DNA of 64,000 bases from Thiocystis violacea (GCF_016583575.1 NZ_NRRG01000032.1:1-64000), one strand, 5' to 3'. Numbered from the stretch's first letter, positions 1 through 10,718 are shown. Program-made: numbers and translations. The notes: generated from the letters alone by a model not told the origin.

Positions 1-111
1 CTGACGTTTCATTATGAAAGCAGTGGCTGTATTCTTCAATATGAGACGCGAGGTGATTATGTAATTGCTTTAACGCATCAATCTTTTTCTGAGCGTCGCT
101 TTTCTGCATAA
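1..111 (+). CDS. 3' end of an unidentified gene entering from the left edge
   Basis: Frame 1 is open from the first base for 36 codons and ends at TAA (109-111). The residues alternate hydrophobic and polar (for example GCILQYETRGDYVIALT), like the last strands of a beta-sandwich domain. The base composition is AT-rich like the neighbouring polysaccharide genes, and the frame would converge on the flippase gene. No family can be named from so short a tail, and it could be a chance open frame. Confidence 0.35.
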   Translation: MTFHYESSGCILQYETRGDYVIALTHQSFSERRFSA

Positions 112-193
112 ATTTACACTTTACGTACTCGGCTAGCCCGCATGGGTTAAGTGCAGTATAATCAATCGACTACGCGAAGGTAACAAAGTAGTA

Positions 194-1723
194 TTATTCA
201 CGCAAAAACAATTTCCCTTTAAATGCCTCCACTCTTATTGCGGCTAATCTTCGCGTTTCCCTTGTCCATCCGACTAAAAATAATAAAAAAAAGATTAACA
301 CTGAGAAGCCGATGCCGGATGAGATAGCAATCAGCGTTGTCATCTCGCTCATTTTCAAAGAAAGGCAGTACGCCGCCAACATCGTGCTGCTGGTCAAAAA
401 TACTCGGACCATCTTTCGAGAAGTCTTAATGATATTTAAACTACCAAGATCAGCACTCCTAGAATGGAGTTCTAGCAAGCCAATCAAAGCCAGACGTCCC
501 GCCAGGAAGGCGATACAGAGACCTAGAATAGAGTAAATTGGCACGAGCAAATAGGCAAGTAATAAAGTAATCGAAAATGCGCAAGCTCCTGCAAGCACCT
601 TTTCTCGAATCTTTAGCGCAATGTTTAAAAGTGAAGCAGCAAGCCTCACATATACCAATTGATAGGAAAGGATTACGATAATAGCATTCTCTAAACCACC
701 TGAATATTTCTCTGCGCCAACCCATGAACGGACGAAAACAGGATTAATTACTATAAGCGCAGCGCAAAGTAATGTCGCAATCAACCACGTATATTCTCTT
801 AATTCAGCATATAGATTGCCGAATCTATCCTTTTCCATACCCGCGTGAACCCCCGCCAGCCCGGGCATTACGGACGAGACTACCAGCCCGACACCGATAT
901 TCACAATCTGCGGAGCAAATGCTGTCACATAGTATTTCGTTACAATCGATGTTGATGCGAATGCTCCTAGTACAATAATTTCCCCAGCCAAAATCATTTG
1001 GGCCAAAAACTCCCACGCTGTCATCCATGCCGAGTCCCTCGCAAATCCTCTCCATAGATTCGATTGAGGAAATTTTGGACTCAACCAGTTTAATATTTTG
1101 TATGCTACACGATAGTTGATAACGAATAAAATTATTGAACCAAAGAAATGAGCAACAGCAAGGCCTAATAAACCATAACCTCGCCATACTAGCAGCATCA
1201 TTAGCATGCCGATCGTAACGACTATCCCAGCGTTGACCCCCATTCGCTTGTAACCCAAATTTTCCCCACGCAGGATACCTTGAAACAGTCCCGCGACACT
1301 TTGTGTGATCATCGAAAACGTCATCAAAATGAATATAACGACCATGAACTCTTGGTCAAAGTCTGTTCCTGAACTTCTATTTTTAAGCAAAAAAAATACA
1401 AAAACTGTTGAGAAAAAAAGGGGCATATAAAGTAGCAATGTTAGCAAGCTTGCCCCATAGACCTGCTGCTTCCAATTGTCACCACTGGAACCCTGCTTTG
1501 TAGCGATATACCATTTTATTGTTTCCGCGCCGCGCCCATCAAGCATAACCAAGTTAGCAAACAATCGATTGAGCCATTGCCATAAGCCAAAACTACTTTC
1601 ACCCATGTGTTGAATCAAAAACGGCGCAAGAATCGCTTGCATGAAGATACGAGCAAATTGGTCGATCGCTTGAGCCGCACCGGTTAGTAGCGCGCTCGTG
1701 GTTCGACTATTATGAAGACTCAT
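194..1723 (-). CDS. Oligosaccharide flippase (Wzx/RfbX-like, MOP superfamily)
   Basis: A 509-residue integral membrane protein with about 12-14 hydrophobic segments spread over its whole length, the size and layout of polysaccharide flippases. These move undecaprenyl-linked repeat units across the inner membrane for O-antigen, capsule or exopolysaccharide assembly. The N-terminus (TGAAQAIDQFARIFMQAIL) resembles the first helix of Wzx/MurJ-type transporters. The ATG overlaps the stop of the upstream O-antigen ligase-like gene by 4 bp (ATGA), so the two are co-translated. The gene is much richer in A+T than the housekeeping genes further right, as is usual for transferred surface-polysaccharide loci. 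Substrate unknown. Confidence 0.82.
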   Translation of the reverse strand: MSLHNSRTTSALLTGAAQAIDQFARIFMQAILAPFLIQHMGESSFGLWQWLNRLFANLVMLDGRGAETIKWYIATKQGSSGDNWKQQVYGASLLTLLLYMPLFFSTVFVFFLLKNRSSGTDFDQEFMVVIFILMTFSMITQSVAGLFQGILRGENLGYKRMGVNAGIVVTIGMLMMLLVWRGYGLLGLAVAHFFGSIILFVINYRVAYKILNWLSPKFPQSNLWRGFARDSAWMTAWEFLAQMILAGEIIVLGAFASTSIVTKYYVTAFAPQIVNIGVGLVVSSVMPGLAGVHAGMEKDRFGNLYAELREYTWLIATLLCAALIVINPVFVRSWVGAEKYSGGLENAIIVILSYQLVYVRLAASLLNIALKIREKVLAGACAFSITLLLAYLLVPIYSILGLCIAFLAGRLALIGLLELHSRSADLGSLNIIKTSRKMVRVFLTSSTMLAAYCLSLKMSEMTTLIAISSGIGFSVLIFFLLFLVGWTRETRRLAAIRVEAFKGKLFLRE

Positions 1724-3087
1724 AATCTTCCATCAAGAATTGGTGGTGTTGGGGGGGAGTCGGAAGCCCCCAACGGTTCGCGTGCGCCGCGAGGCTTAAT
1801 CGCCCACAACAGCAATCCAACCCAGAACCAACCCCGCATTTCGCCCAAGGCGAGATTAGCATTATGAAACCATGAGTGTACAATAATAGCCGTAAGTGCC
1901 CCCAAGGCCAGTAAAGCATAGATGCCGTATAGCTTATTATTGGTGTTTCTATCTTTGCGAAGAAAATTGATACCACGCAAAAAAAGACTAATAAAAAAAA
2001 ACACCAGGCATATGGCAGATACCCAACCATAGTAAACAGCGGTCGTCAAAAGCATGTTATGTGGATCATAGCCATAATTAGCTTCGTACGCCTTCTCAAC
2101 TATGTTGCGTGAACCAAACCCGACCACACCACGCGCTTTCGCCTCCTTGATTATTGCGCCTGGAACCCCTAAGGGATACTCTACAATTACCGGGTAAAAA
2201 ATCGCCCAATTGCTTAGCAGCCTCGTGTCCTCCGATATTCTTTCCGCTTTAGATCCAATCCGCTCCAAAATATCCGTTTGACTTGCAATCCCAGCAACGA
2301 GAACCATGGTCGCAATAAAATACACAAAGGCTTTACCTAAAACTTGAATGCCATATAGATGGGCAAGCAGGATACTCACAAAAACACCCATGATCATTCC
2401 TAGAATGCCAGACCGACTTCCCGAAATTGCCAACCCAAGTAATATGAAGAAACCGAGCCATAAAGTTAGCGGGGGCAAAACGCTTACATTGCTTCTCAAA
2501 TAATTCCGCTTGGCGACGAACTCTGTAGCAAGCAATGTCACCCCTATCCCAATCACGCTAAAAGCATACGAAACAGGGTATGTCTCGAGGCCGCATGGTG
2601 TTTTATTGCCTGACAAGTAGTACATGGTCCCGCGCCACGACCATGGCGCAAAACCAATTAACTGTAGAATAGCTACAAGCGTGCTGGCGACCGCCAAGAG
2701 TGCAATGCTCAACAAGAGTAAGCGCCTCGTTCTTTCGTCATCCGAAATCCGAAAAACGACGGTGGCTAGTACTATACCTGTCAATAGCTGATAAATTCGT
2801 AATAATTGATCGCCATCTATCAAGGAACGACAGGTGACGAATGTGCCAAATATAATGATAAGAACCCATTCATAAGTCGCAAATACGGTAAATGGTCTGC
2901 CTATTCTACTGTTAGAAAACGTAACGACAGCAAAAGCCAGCCATATGAAGACGACTTGCAGCGGGATGCCTAAATATGAAATCGACCATGGCTGGACGAC
3001 ATATAAACCAAGACTGAGCGTAGCAAGATATTTTGCGATCCAATGCCATCTGCCTACCTGATTATTTACCAAGCTCCGCTCTTGCAA
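1720..3087 (-). CDS. O-antigen ligase / Wzy-type polymerase family membrane protein
   Basis: A 455-residue protein with about 11-12 membrane segments and a large periplasmic loop near residues 280-345. The loop holds the family features: an arginine-rich GSRSG segment just before it and YGYDPHNMLLTTAVYYG, the H-N motif near the end of the loop seen in WaaL/Wzy proteins. These enzymes ligate or polymerise undecaprenyl-linked glycans at the periplasmic face. The start is a TTG (3087) with a poor ribosome site; a second TTG five codons on, behind GGAG, is an alternative. It precedes the flippase with a 4-bp overlap. Sequence alone does not separate ligase from polymerase. Confidence 0.8.
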   Translation of the reverse strand: MQERSLVNNQVGRWHWIAKYLATLSLGLYVVQPWSISYLGIPLQVVFIWLAFAVVTFSNSRIGRPFTVFATYEWVLIIIFGTFVTCRSLIDGDQLLRIYQLLTGIVLATVVFRISDDERTRRLLLLSIALLAVASTLVAILQLIGFAPWSWRGTMYYLSGNKTPCGLETYPVSYAFSVIGIGVTLLATEFVAKRNYLRSNVSVLPPLTLWLGFFILLGLAISGSRSGILGMIMGVFVSILLAHLYGIQVLGKAFVYFIATMVLVAGIASQTDILERIGSKAERISEDTRLLSNWAIFYPVIVEYPLGVPGAIIKEAKARGVVGFGSRNIVEKAYEANYGYDPHNMLLTTAVYYGWVSAICLVFFFISLFLRGINFLRKDRNTNNKLYGIYALLALGALTAIIVHSWFHNANLALGEMRGWFWVGLLLWAIKPRGAREPLGASDSPPTPPILDGRL

Positions 3088-3307
3088 GTCTTAATCACCC
3101 AGTAAGTTACTGATTATGTGTTGGGAAGTCCCGCGCGGCCACCACCTGGAGGGCCTGAGTAGATCAGCCTAACCCGCCAGACTCCGACGAGCAACGGCAA
3201 CCAGCGTCATGAAACGTTTGATTTTCAAATGGTTACTTAGGGCGAAATGGGCTGAGGATCGTGAATAATCAGGTCTGCCTATTTTCTGGCTGCGTATCAA
3301 GTCGTGA

Positions 3308-3440
3308 GAAGCCTAGGGCAATCGCATCAAGAAATGCTTATGCAGCTTATCGATCAATGCTTTACGAGACACAACAGAAGTTGACTGTGAGCTGCAAAGC
3401 ATTGATTCGTAAGGCCATGCGATCGCCCTGGTGAGAAGCC
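3308..3440. repeat. Large imperfect palindrome in the 3088-3466 gene-free gap
   Basis: The 379-bp gap between the ligase-like gene and the secreted-protein gene has no credible ORF. It contains nested inverted arms. The outer pair is at 3311-3327 and 3417-3433 (CTAGGGCAATCGCAT against the complement of ATGCGATCGCCCTGG). The inner pair is at 3346-3363 and 3396-3413 (CTTATCGATCAATGCTTT against AAAGCATTGATTCGTAAG). The loop is about 32 bases. This could be a decayed miniature transposable element or an extended RNA hairpin. It has no T-run, so it is not a typical terminator. I see nothing else in the gap. Confidence 0.5.
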
Positions 3441-3466
3441 CGTCTGCTAGACATAATTGATTGTTG

Positions 3467-5254
3467 CTAGTTTGTGCTTTTCAATTCCTCATGCACTTTT
3501 AGTAGCATTTGCGCAATGTTTCGGCGAATCTCAGCGGGTGGAGTAATCGAGCCTGACCTTAATGCGTTTAAGAGCTCGTTAGCTTCTTTGAGAACAGGTG
3601 CGGATAAGCTACTATTTTCATTATTCACAATCGATTCCAACGTGCTTACATACCTAACGTCATCGATCCCAGCACCAAACGCCTCCCACGACAAAGTTGA
3701 AATCACGCCATCAACCGTTGGATAGGTTAATGCGTGGTCCTTATATATTGCGTCATCGAAGTCGTTCCAGATGAATCCTTCTGGATGTTGATAAGCATAA
3801 GGCATTGCCCCATCAAAACCATTTTTCCACAATTGCAAACCATAGTTCAGACGAAAGAGTTGAGGAATATCAGCGCCCACCTGTGGATTGTGGTATGAAA
3901 AAATTTTGCTACCTAACGAATGAGCTTTATCGCGTTCTTGTGTATCGTTATCCCCATGAAAAATTAACAAGTCTGTCAGACTGCCGCTTCTTTCAAAATG
4001 CCCTTGATATCCAGACGAAAAATTCTTTCCGCCGGCCTGTTGAACCATTTTCCAACTTGCAAGCTGCTGATCTATCCCATCATCGTGTGCCTCGTCTTTC
4101 CCGTATATATAGGGAACTGTGAATCCGTAGTTTGTTATGACTTTCTTGAGCCAGAGCACGTCTGCCTCAAGCCCTGCTAGAGCAACCTCTGTGTTTTCTG
4201 GGCCAGATTGTCTACTCACGATGAAAAGCTCTGAGCCCACAGCCCCCGTTATTTGACGCAAACGCAGATAGCGTTCAAAAAGGGTTTTGTCGTCTATTTT
4301 CTGATACACCGTGGGATTCGTCACGCCATGACTCACTAAGTCCTTTAGTTCTGCCGTTAACTGAGTCTCGCTCTTCTTATCGGATGAGATTTTGACCTTA
4401 TCATCAGCAGGGAGCTGACCTCGATAATAGATAGAGTACGACAGACTAGACTTTTCAAGCTTGAAATCGAAGATTTTTAGTTTTAAGGGGATCAAAATAA
4501 TTGTTTTTTCACTAGCATCAGATACTCTCAGATTCGTCTGGTATTCTCCTGGCACTGCATCTTCCGGTGCAGCAATTGTAATCAGGAACTGCTTATTTTC
4601 CCCGGCGATAAGCTCAAACTGACTTAGATTGGCCAAATCTCGAACCGGAAATTCGTCGAAGCATTGTGATTCGCTGTTTGGCTCAACGGTTGCATTCCCC
4701 CCTGGAAATCTCAGCGACGTTGTACGTATCTGTTCTTCTCCCAGCTCAATAGAAATGTTTTTATATTTGACGGCAGGGCAATGAAGTTTTACAGAATTAT
4801 GCTGTGAGCTTTTGTCAACTAACACCAGAGATTCATCATGTAGAAGCAATTCCGGAATTAGTATCCGCTCACGCGGATCTGCCCGTCTGTGATAGTTTTT
4901 TCTGCCAGGCATTGGTTTAGATTGATACCAAATTTTAACTATTCGAGTATCGACCAGCTTCTCATTAATTTCGCTCGCAGCGTTCTTGAGCGGTCCAATA
5001 TCCATTTTTAGCCCTTGAAAGCTCTGTGTTTCAGGGCGCACAATAATGCTTACATGAATGCGTTCCCCAGCGCATCCTTCAGCATAGATGGAATCAGAAA
5101 TTTTAAAATTCTCGCTCCCCTGATCCGCTAGGATTGGAAAGTCTGAAAATGGATCAATCTGGTAAAAGTTCGCGGGATAAGCTGCTTTCGCTTCACTCTG
5201 CAGCAGTAGCGCCAAAATAAGGATTATTGACGAATGGCAGCATGGAGTACGCAT
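3467..5254 (-). CDS. Secreted protein, possible glycoside-hydrolase-like (DUF4091-type C-terminus)
   Basis: 595 residues. The N-terminus is a signal peptide (basic start, hydrophobic IILILALLLQ, cleavage near AKA-AY). Residues about 60-270 look like beta-sandwich domains. The rest resembles a TIM-barrel-like part (YIYGKDEAHDDG near 390, WNDFDDAIYKD near 500), ending in a segment like DUF4091 proteins (SWEAFGAGIDDVRYVSTLE near 535). These proteins are mostly uncharacterised and often sit with polysaccharide genes. The ATG is preceded by AAGAGG. The composition is AT-rich like the flippase and ligase genes, so it probably belongs to the same transferred cluster. A role in processing or binding the exported glycan is a guess from context; no catalytic residues could be assigned. 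Confidence 0.6.
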   Translation of the reverse strand: MRTPCCHSSIILILALLLQSEAKAAYPANFYQIDPFSDFPILADQGSENFKISDSIYAEGCAGERIHVSIIVRPETQSFQGLKMDIGPLKNAASEINEKLVDTRIVKIWYQSKPMPGRKNYHRRADPRERILIPELLLHDESLVLVDKSSQHNSVKLHCPAVKYKNISIELGEEQIRTTSLRFPGGNATVEPNSESQCFDEFPVRDLANLSQFELIAGENKQFLITIAAPEDAVPGEYQTNLRVSDASEKTIILIPLKLKIFDFKLEKSSLSYSIYYRGQLPADDKVKISSDKKSETQLTAELKDLVSHGVTNPTVYQKIDDKTLFERYLRLRQITGAVGSELFIVSRQSGPENTEVALAGLEADVLWLKKVITNYGFTVPYIYGKDEAHDDGIDQQLASWKMVQQAGGKNFSSGYQGHFERSGSLTDLLIFHGDNDTQERDKAHSLGSKIFSYHNPQVGADIPQLFRLNYGLQLWKNGFDGAMPYAYQHPEGFIWNDFDDAIYKDHALTYPTVDGVISTLSWEAFGAGIDDVRYVSTLESIVNNENSSLSAPVLKEANELLNALRSGSITPPAEIRRNIAQMLLKVHEELKSTN

Positions 5255-5479
5255 GATCTAAGTTACCTCTTGCGCGGGAAAAATGCTTTTAGATGATAAA
5301 TTATTCTTCGTTAGATGGATAGCACAACCAACAGGGCGTTTCACATTTCTTTCGGATTGCTTTCCGGATTCGCCCGCATCGGATCCGCTAGATGCAAGAC
5401 AGATGTTGTTGGTGGGTATACCCTGCGCTTAACCTCTCTTCAAATTCGCTGGCCGTAGGAGCTAAAAGGGGACCAAAAA

Positions 5480-5801
5480 GGGTAGAGTAGAGAGCAGGTC
5501 GCCCATCGCGGTAGCCATGGCTTATCTATTTCCGCGCCTTTCGTTTTGCGGTGCCTAAATAGCTAGGACATGGCTGTGACTCCCAGCCCTCCCTCATCAA
5601 ACCGTGCATGCGGTTCTCCCGCACACGGCTTTCCGATGTTCTTCACACCAAGGCATGCGCCGTTTTCCAGCCGGGTCCGTTCGGGAGTGGGTGCAGTCCA
5701 TGGCGGTCATAGAGGTCGCGAGACGGGAATTTGGCGTAACCCGCTTTCCAGTTCTTGACCTTGTGTCGCTTGCGCAAGTGGATTCGCAGCCGCTGTTCGG
5801 C
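5480..5801 (-). mobile_element. Group II intron remnant: C-terminus of the reverse transcriptase plus 3' ribozyme part
   Basis: On the minus strand 5801-5643 encode 52 residues beginning AEQRLRIHLRKRHKVK and containing YAKFPSRDLYDRHGL. They match the end of bacterial group II intron reverse transcriptase/maturases (the RLRxWLxxKHKV and YLYxxLGL segments). Directly after the stop comes GAGAACCGCATGCACGG preceded by AGCCGTGTGCGG (complement of 5602-5636), the conserved sequence found after such ORFs. A CTCTACTCTACC-like 3' end lies near 5483-5495. The N-terminal ~85-90% of the reverse transcriptase is absent, so this is a dead fragment. The 5255-5480 stretch upstream holds only the promoter area of the secreted-protein gene. 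Confidence 0.6.
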
Positions 5802-6441
5802 GTTGATAGATGACCCGTTCCTGCTCATCGAGATGGGCATAAATATCGATGAAGTCGAGATATTTGAGCCGGCGCTCGGGGTCGGGTTCAAGTTCCAGAA
5901 GACCGCGCACGGCTTGGGCATAGACCTCGATCCGGTCTTCCGGCGCATAGGCCATGTTGGGCAGGTTCAGGCGGGCGACCAGGTTGGGACTGTCGAAATG
6001 CTCACGCGCGGGGGTCTCGAAAAGCGGGCAGCCGAGGTAGCGAAATTCCAGATAGCGCTGGTGGTCGCCGCCGAGGCTGAGTTGGGTCGGATAGGCGCCC
6101 GCATGCAGAAAGATGACGATCGGCACCACGCGGTGGGTTCCGATGAGTTCGGCCAGATCGAGACAGTAATGGGCCAGCCGGTGGATGGAGAAACGGCGCG
6201 GCTCGGTTTCTTCCTCGAAGACGAACAGCAGGGCCTCGCGGCGGCCATCGGGCCATTCGACCAGCAGGGGCACGTCCAGTTCGCGAAAACGCTCGCCCAG
6301 GCGATCCTTGAGCTGTTCCTCGCGGAGCGGGAGGAAGCGGGCGCTCTGATCGACGTCCAGCGACTCGGGCGCGGCGAAGAACCGTACCGATTCGAGCGGG
6401 TAATCAACGATCAGGTTCTTGAAGTTCTGATCGTGGCTCAT
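5707..6441 (-). pseudogene. Rpn-family (PD-(D/E)XK) nuclease/transposase-like gene, 3' end replaced by intron debris
   Basis: Residues 1-213 (6441 to about 5802) have the Rpn/YhgA-like layout: FFAAPESLDVDQ at the N-terminus, then a PD-(D/E)XK-type core (LLVEWPDGRREALLFVFEEETEP, residues about 58-81) and LKYLDFIDIYAHLD near 190. Rpn proteins are recombination-promoting nucleases. At about 5801, just after ERVIYQ, the sequence jumps into the C-terminal codons of a group II intron reverse transcriptase in a different frame. The ORF therefore ends with an unrelated tail and lacks the family's usual C-terminus. It is probably non-functional, though the nuclease core remains open. Single orphan gene, about 570 bp downstream of nifA on the same strand. 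Confidence 0.6.
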
Positions 6442-7013
6442 GGTGTCATCGCGGGAGCCCGCCTCTTATCTCCAATGCTGAAGATCTGGATAGACGCACA
6501 AGAACCAAGCCAAGACCCCGGGTCCATGCTCACATCGTCAGCCATGTCCAATGTGGATGCGGTCAGGTCTTGAAGGTTGCTGCTGGGGAACGTTGCAGAA
6601 ACAACCGATACAGGTTCAGGTTGGCTCGGCCTTCTCCCCCTTTATCCTAACCCCTCTCCTGGCTGGTAGAGATTAGGAAAAGCTGTTGCCGCTCCTCATG
6701 GCGTTGTTTGTGGTTTATCACCTTGGTTAAACTTACTCGCTCGCCCGAAGGAAGAAAAGGTACATGGCTCGGTGACGTGTGGGATTTGTGACCGAGGTCT
6801 GGAGTCCGTGGGCTTCCAGCCGCGACGCGCGCGGCGTATCGGCTCAAGCGACGGTGTGGTGTTCTTCGCGGCTGCAAGCCGCTCCCACGGGAGGCCGGTT
6901 GTTCGCCATTACCCGGCCATCCTCGCCTGGTTGTCCAGCGTTGAAAGCCCTGGCTCCGTTAAACCGATAGGTGGTGAGCCCGAGGGCAAGCCGGCCTCAC
7001 GTCTCTCGGCCGA
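6442..7013. other. Gene-free spacer with a REP-type sequence (6865-6890)
   Basis: No convincing coding frame was found between the Rpn remnant and the end of nifA. At 6865-6890 the sequence TTCGCGGCTGCAAGCC followed by GCTCCCACGG is a REP-like palindromic module of the sort common in Pseudomonas and related gammaproteobacteria. The rest shows no clear promoter or terminator. Confidence 0.45.
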
Positions 7014-8594
<1,581 letters not shown>

Positions 8595-8611
8595 GGGTCG
8601 ATCGGGCAAGT

Positions 8612-10252
8612 TCAGTCGTCCGGGAACACGGCGGTCAAGGATAGGCGAATCAGACAGCCATCGGCGAAATCCGGATCGACCTCGATCGATCCTCCGTGCG
8701 CGTTGACGATCTCCTGGGCCAGGGCGAGACCCATGCCGGCCCGGCCGCGGCGATTGCGCCAACCGATATGGAAGGGCTCGAAGACCCGGTAGCGATCATC
8801 GGCGGGGATGCCGGGGCCGTTGTCCTGGATCTCGACCTCCACGCCATTGTCCAGGGCGCGGGTGGTCAGACAAAGCTCGCGATTGGGGCGACCGGATTCG
8901 CGCATGGCCTGAATGGCGTTGTCGATCAGATGCTTGAACATGGACCGCAACTGGTTCTTGTGGGCCGGCAGCTCCGGCAACACATGCGCCGGGCGCCAAT
9001 CCACCACGATCCCGTCAGCCAGCAGGCGGTTGGTCTCCAACTCCAGCACCTGGCGCAGCAGGGCGTTGACATTGACCATGACCCCGGCCTCGCGCGGCTC
9101 CTCGGGCAGGGCGGCGGTGAGGGTCGCCAGGGCCTTGGCGCCGGACTCGCTGATCTGGTCGAGCATGCCGGCCAGGGTCTCCACGTTGCCCGCGCCGCCG
9201 CGCAGCATGCCGGAAGCGGCGTTGATGACGTTGAGCGGCACCTGGATCTGATAGATGGCCGCCGCCAGGGCCTCGCGCATGCCGTGCATCAACTGCTGCT
9301 CGGCCAGGCGCGCGCGCAGATTCTCCAGGTGCGCGCGCTCGATCTCGCGCCGACGTCCGGTGATGTCGTTGGCGAGCAGCAGCAGGCGACGCTCGCCGGC
9401 GACCACCGGCCCGAAATAGCTGCGCGCCGTGGGATCGGCCTCGTCGACCGGGGTGCCGGAGCAGGCGAACCAGCGTGGCCCCTGATGGCCGCGGATGTCG
9501 ATGCTGACCTCGATGTTCTTGAAGCCCCGACCGTCGAGACAGGCGGCGAAGGCGTCGATGCCGAGTTGCTCGCTGATGGCCGCGCGCAGCACATCCACCG
9601 GCTCCTGACCCTTGAGGTCGTCGAGCAGGCGCTTGTATTCCTGATTGTCGAGAATCACCCGTCCGGCACTGTCGAGCAGCACCACCAGCACCGGCGCGGC
9701 ATCCAGCACCGTCTCGATCCGCGCCTTCTGCTGGCGCAGGGCGCCCTCCAGTTCGTGAACCTTGGTCACGTCCCGGTGCATGCCGAGAAAATATTTGAGA
9801 TCGCCGTCGCGGTCCAGGACGGGCGAGATGCTCAGTTCGGCCAGATAATCGCCACCTTGCTTGGTGCGGTTGACCAGGGTTCCGGTCCAGGTCTGTTTGT
9901 CCTGGATGGTGCGCCAGAGCTGTTCGTAGACCCGGTTGGGGGTCGCGTTATTGGAGAGGATCGCCTCGTTCTGGCCCAGCACCTCCTCGCGCCCATAGCC
10001 GGTGAGCTGCTCGAACGCACGATTGGCGTAGAGGATGATCGCCTTGGCGTCGGTGATGGAAATGGCGATCGGCGATTGCTCGACGGCCTCGAAGAAGAGC
10101 AGCGGTGGCAACGGATCCGCGGCATTGCCCCCCATTCGGACAAGCGCCTCGACGACCTCGGGCGGGGTGCCGTCGGGCGGGGAGGCGAGAAAGAGTCCCA
10201 GCGCGTTCATCGCGGCGTGCTGGACGGGCTCCGGGGCTTCTCGGACCGACAC
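8612..10252 (-). CDS. nifL: NifL, redox/nitrogen sensor that inhibits NifA
   Basis: 546 residues. PAS1, the FAD-binding redox sensor in known NifL proteins, lies at about 50-175 ([22 protein letters not shown]). A second PAS follows at about 185-300, then a dimerisation region near 335-360 and a GHKL ATPase-like domain with N-box LIDNAIQAM and G-box DNGPGIP. In the dimerisation region the usual phospho-acceptor histidine motif is replaced by YQIQVPLNV, in keeping with NifL acting by protein contact and not by phosphotransfer. The start is GTG at 10252, preceded by AGGAG eight bases upstream. It is divergent from rnfA and in an operon with nifA. Confidence 0.92.
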   Translation of the reverse strand: MSVREAPEPVQHAAMNALGLFLASPPDGTPPEVVEALVRMGGNAADPLPPLLFFEAVEQSPIAISITDAKAIILYANRAFEQLTGYGREEVLGQNEAILSNNATPNRVYEQLWRTIQDKQTWTGTLVNRTKQGGDYLAELSISPVLDRDGDLKYFLGMHRDVTKVHELEGALRQQKARIETVLDAAPVLVVLLDSAGRVILDNQEYKRLLDDLKGQEPVDVLRAAISEQLGIDAFAACLDGRGFKNIEVSIDIRGHQGPRWFACSGTPVDEADPTARSYFGPVVAGERRLLLLANDITGRRREIERAHLENLRARLAEQQLMHGMREALAAAIYQIQVPLNVINAASGMLRGGAGNVETLAGMLDQISESGAKALATLTAALPEEPREAGVMVNVNALLRQVLELETNRLLADGIVVDWRPAHVLPELPAHKNQLRSMFKHLIDNAIQAMRESGRPNRELCLTTRALDNGVEVEIQDNGPGIPADDRYRVFEPFHIGWRNRRGRAGMGLALAQEIVNAHGGSIEVDPDFADGCLIRLSLTAVFPDD

Positions 10253-10414
10253 GGCTATCTCCTGAGCGAAAGCGAATGACGAGACGTCCTCGCGGTTGAT
10301 CTGAAAGTCGCCCCCTGGGCGCGCCTGATCTCACTCCGATCCTGGCCGGGGCGAGCGAGCGTGGTTGGCGAGCCATCATCCCAAGGATGAAAGCGGCGTC
10401 TCGCCAAACCCGCA

Positions 10415-10430
10415 AGCAAGAATGACACCA
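10415..10430 (-). promoter_or_regulatory. Possible sigma54 promoter for nifLA
   Basis: Read on the minus strand, TGGTGTCATTCTTGCT has GG and GC separated by exactly ten bases, the sigma54 -24/-12 spacing, about 160 bp before the nifL GTG. The match outside the GG/GC core is only moderate (consensus TGGCAC-N5-TTGCA), so it may be chance. Confidence 0.3.
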
Positions 10431-10482
10431 AAAGCCCCTGGCCGTCGATGTACCTGAGTCCGGAGGCTCGACACCAACACAT

Positions 10483-10498
10483 TGTCAGTTTTCCAACA
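10483..10498. promoter_or_regulatory. NifA upstream activator site 1 (TGT-N10-ACA)
   Basis: TGTCAGTTTTCCAACA matches the NifA binding consensus TGT-N10-ACA exactly. It lies about 240 bp upstream of the predicted rnfA transcription start, in the nifL-rnfA intergenic region, within the range known for NifA enhancers. Confidence 0.65.
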
Positions 10499-10524
10499 TT
10501 CCCGAGGCTCCGCAACAAGAATTC

Positions 10525-10540
10525 TGTTGTCACCACGACA
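10525..10540. promoter_or_regulatory. NifA upstream activator site 2 (TGT-N10-ACA)
   Basis: TGTTGTCACCACGACA is a second exact TGT-N10-ACA, 42 bp (four helical turns) from the first and therefore on the same DNA face. It is about 195 bp upstream of the expected rnfA start site. Confidence 0.65.
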
Positions 10541-10702
10541 GATCCAGGAGGCCGGGCGCCATCCTTGGGTCGGAAGCCGGGAGGCGCGGGGCGCCTTCTC
10601 GCCACGACCACCGGAGCCCGGGCAAGCCACTGATTCGGTTGCCGCGTGGCGGTTCGGTCGATTGCCTCGGAGCGCGCCCCTTGAAAACCCTATTGCTGGA
10701 AG

Positions 10703-10718
10703 TGGCATTACTTTTGCA
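10703..10718 (+). promoter_or_regulatory. sigma54 (-24/-12) promoter of the rnf operon
   Basis: TGGCATTACTTTTGCA has the GG-N10-GC core and matches TGGCA and TTGCA of the sigma54 consensus. Transcription would begin near 10729, about 30 bp before the rnfA ATG. With the two upstream TGT-N10-ACA sites it makes a complete NifA-dependent promoter. Confidence 0.75.
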
